NCBI GenBank assembly: GCA_013398615.1
Contig: VZSR01001685.1
Span: 33,163,077 to 33,227,076 of the forward strand
DNA from: Brachypodius melanocephalos
Lineage: Eukaryota > Chordata > Aves > Passeriformes > Pycnonotidae
Length of the DNA stretch: 64,000 nt
Reading direction: 5' to 3'
This document shows positions 63,101-64,000 of the stretch, piece after piece. How positions within the stretch are numbered: position 1 is the stretch's first letter; the number at the start of each line of letters is the position of its first letter. The position numbers were made by a program, and so were the translations under genes. The notes beneath the pieces were generated by a model that was not told the origin of the DNA, did not search any database, and worked only from the letters and a program-made list of their open reading frames with translations.

Positions 63101-63356
63101 GAAAAATCAATATTGTATTTGCTAGAGTCATTGTTCACCTAAGCAGAAACATTAAGGAATCAACCTGAATTGAACAAGCAGGAGCAAAGAACATTTTTAA
63201 AAGAGCTTTAAAAGGTAGTCTATGGCTATAACAAGATTTTAACTTCTTTCTAAGTAGTGCAGAATAGCTATTGAGGACAAACTATAGGCAGAATAGAGAA
63301 ATCATGATTTTATTCCCAGAAAAATGTCACACACTCCCTGACAGAAACAGTATTTG
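54103..63356. other. Unique noncoding DNA
   Basis: About 9 kb without a recognisable gene. The plus-strand frame stays open from the gap edge to 54543 (about 146 codons) but has no recognised domain and may be partly retroviral repeat. The frames at 55157-55522, 60369-60797 (142 codons) and 61153-61500 each have a competing frame on the other strand and no motif. A 19-bp direct repeat sits at 61837-61855 and 61870-61888. Otherwise the stretch is AT-rich and repeat-poor. Confidence 0.6.
61837..61888. repeat. 19-bp direct repeat with 14-bp spacer
   Basis: TTTGATTTATTCTGAATTT occurs identically at 61837-61855 and 61870-61888. The spacer is itself TTTATT-rich, so this is probably replication slippage in AT-rich DNA. 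Confidence 0.85.
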
Positions 63357-63715
63357 CAAGAGGAGAGGGCTCAGAGGAGACCTTGCTGCTCTCTGTGTTG
63401 GAAGGCGTGGAGAAGGTTGGAAGACTCTTCTTGGAGGTATGATGGGATGAGCAGCAAGAGACATGAGCTGGAACATGGCAGATTCTGATTCATTGTAGGA
63501 GAATTTCTTTCTACCATAATGGTGGTCAAAGGCTGGGGTAGGCTGCCCAGGGAGTCTGTGAGCCTTCATCCTCAAAGATGTTCAGGACAGGAGAGCATGC
63601 AGCCCTGAGCAACGTGACTTCATCAGTCCTTTGAGAGAGGTTGGATTGGTGACCTCCAGAGACCCCTTCCTACCCAAACTGCTCTGTGTTTGTAGGATAA
63701 GATGATTCTTAGACT
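63357..63715 (+). mobile_element. CR1 LINE 3' portion, longest copy in the window
   Basis: The plus strand follows the sense order of avian CR1. First comes 'gagggctcagaggagaccttgctgctctct', then a region matching the end of ORF2 ('agagacatgagctggaacatggcag' and 'ggagaatttctttct'). It continues with 'gctgcccagggagtctgtg', 'cctcaaagatgttcaggac', 'gttggattggtgacctccagagaccccttcctacc' and a worn terminal 'gataagatgattctt'. About 360 bp survive, longer than the other tails. It is the only young-type CR1 tail here in plus orientation. Stops and substitutions mark it as inactive. Confidence 0.92.
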
Positions 63716-64000
63716 GAACGATGGTGAATATGGACAGCAACATTTCTCACCTTCTTAAAGCCTTCCACTCTTAGGGCAAGTTTGAGTGGGAAGAGAAGAT
63801 CCTTTGCAGTGTGTGCTGGAAGGAAGTAGCCTGAGCTTTACCTTTGAGGTCTGTACCCTGCTCACCAGTTTCCTTCTCCATGAAATCAGGCATTTGTATC
63901 TATGGTTTGACCTGACCTTCTGCATCTTCTCAGGGAGAAGAAGTACAAATGGAAAGAAAATTCATGGTGAATCCTCTTTTCAGAGGAACTTGAGGACTTC
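63716..64000. other. Unique noncoding DNA, right edge
   Basis: 285 bp of ordinary sequence after the CR1 end. No gene or repeat recognised. Confidence 0.6.

Noticed and set aside
1..64000. CRISPR arrays, tRNA or rRNA genes, bacterial operons
   Set aside because: No regularly spaced repeats, no paired A/B box sequences noticed, no rRNA-like blocks, and the DNA is clearly vertebrate.

Overview
This window reads as vertebrate nuclear DNA, almost certainly from a bird. It is AT-rich and CpG-poor, contains no compact operons or long conserved ORFs, and carries five copies of the avian CR1 LINE 3' end with the diagnostic short terminal repeats (ATTCTRTG-like). An older CR1 reverse-transcriptase fragment and a passerine-like endogenous retroviral LTR sequence are also present. 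Overall repeat density is low, which also fits an avian genome. The placement within passerines or other Neoaves rests on recalling the LTR family and is only moderately secure.

I found no protein-coding gene, tRNA, rRNA or CRISPR array that I can defend. The window is best described as an intergenic desert or the inside of a very long intron. The many short ORFs look like chance ORFs, and several 'starts' are GTG rather than ATG. The one exception worth testing is an unusually long open frame on the minus strand (27102-28004). It lies over plus-strand frames that are also partly open, but it matches no family I recognise.

Layout. 1-7.6 kb: unique noncoding DNA with a 17-bp tandem duplication near the left edge and a CR1 tail at about 3.95 kb. 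7.69-8.06 kb: decayed ancient CR1 RT remnant. 8-26 kb: unique DNA with scattered CpG-retaining segments, candidate enhancer motifs (MEF2, homeodomain and octamer sites), hairpins and simple repeats. 26.17 kb: a second CR1 tail. 27.1-28.0 kb: the long ORF. 35.4-36.7 kb: the most striking region, with CNE-like AT-rich sequence, a G-quadruplex/GC-box block and a CpG island broken by a 100-N assembly gap that starts inside a 13-bp GC-rich tandem repeat. This is the best promoter candidate in the window. 38.9 kb and 52.2 kb: further CR1 tails. 53.69-54.1 kb: LTR sequence running into a second 100-N gap. 63.36-63.71 kb: the longest and best-preserved CR1 copy, on the plus strand.

If the window has a function, the sequence suggests cis-regulation: a CpG-island promoter surrounded by candidate enhancers. 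I do not see a new enzymatic or defence system. The enhancer calls rest on motif reading by eye and need cross-species alignment or chromatin data.
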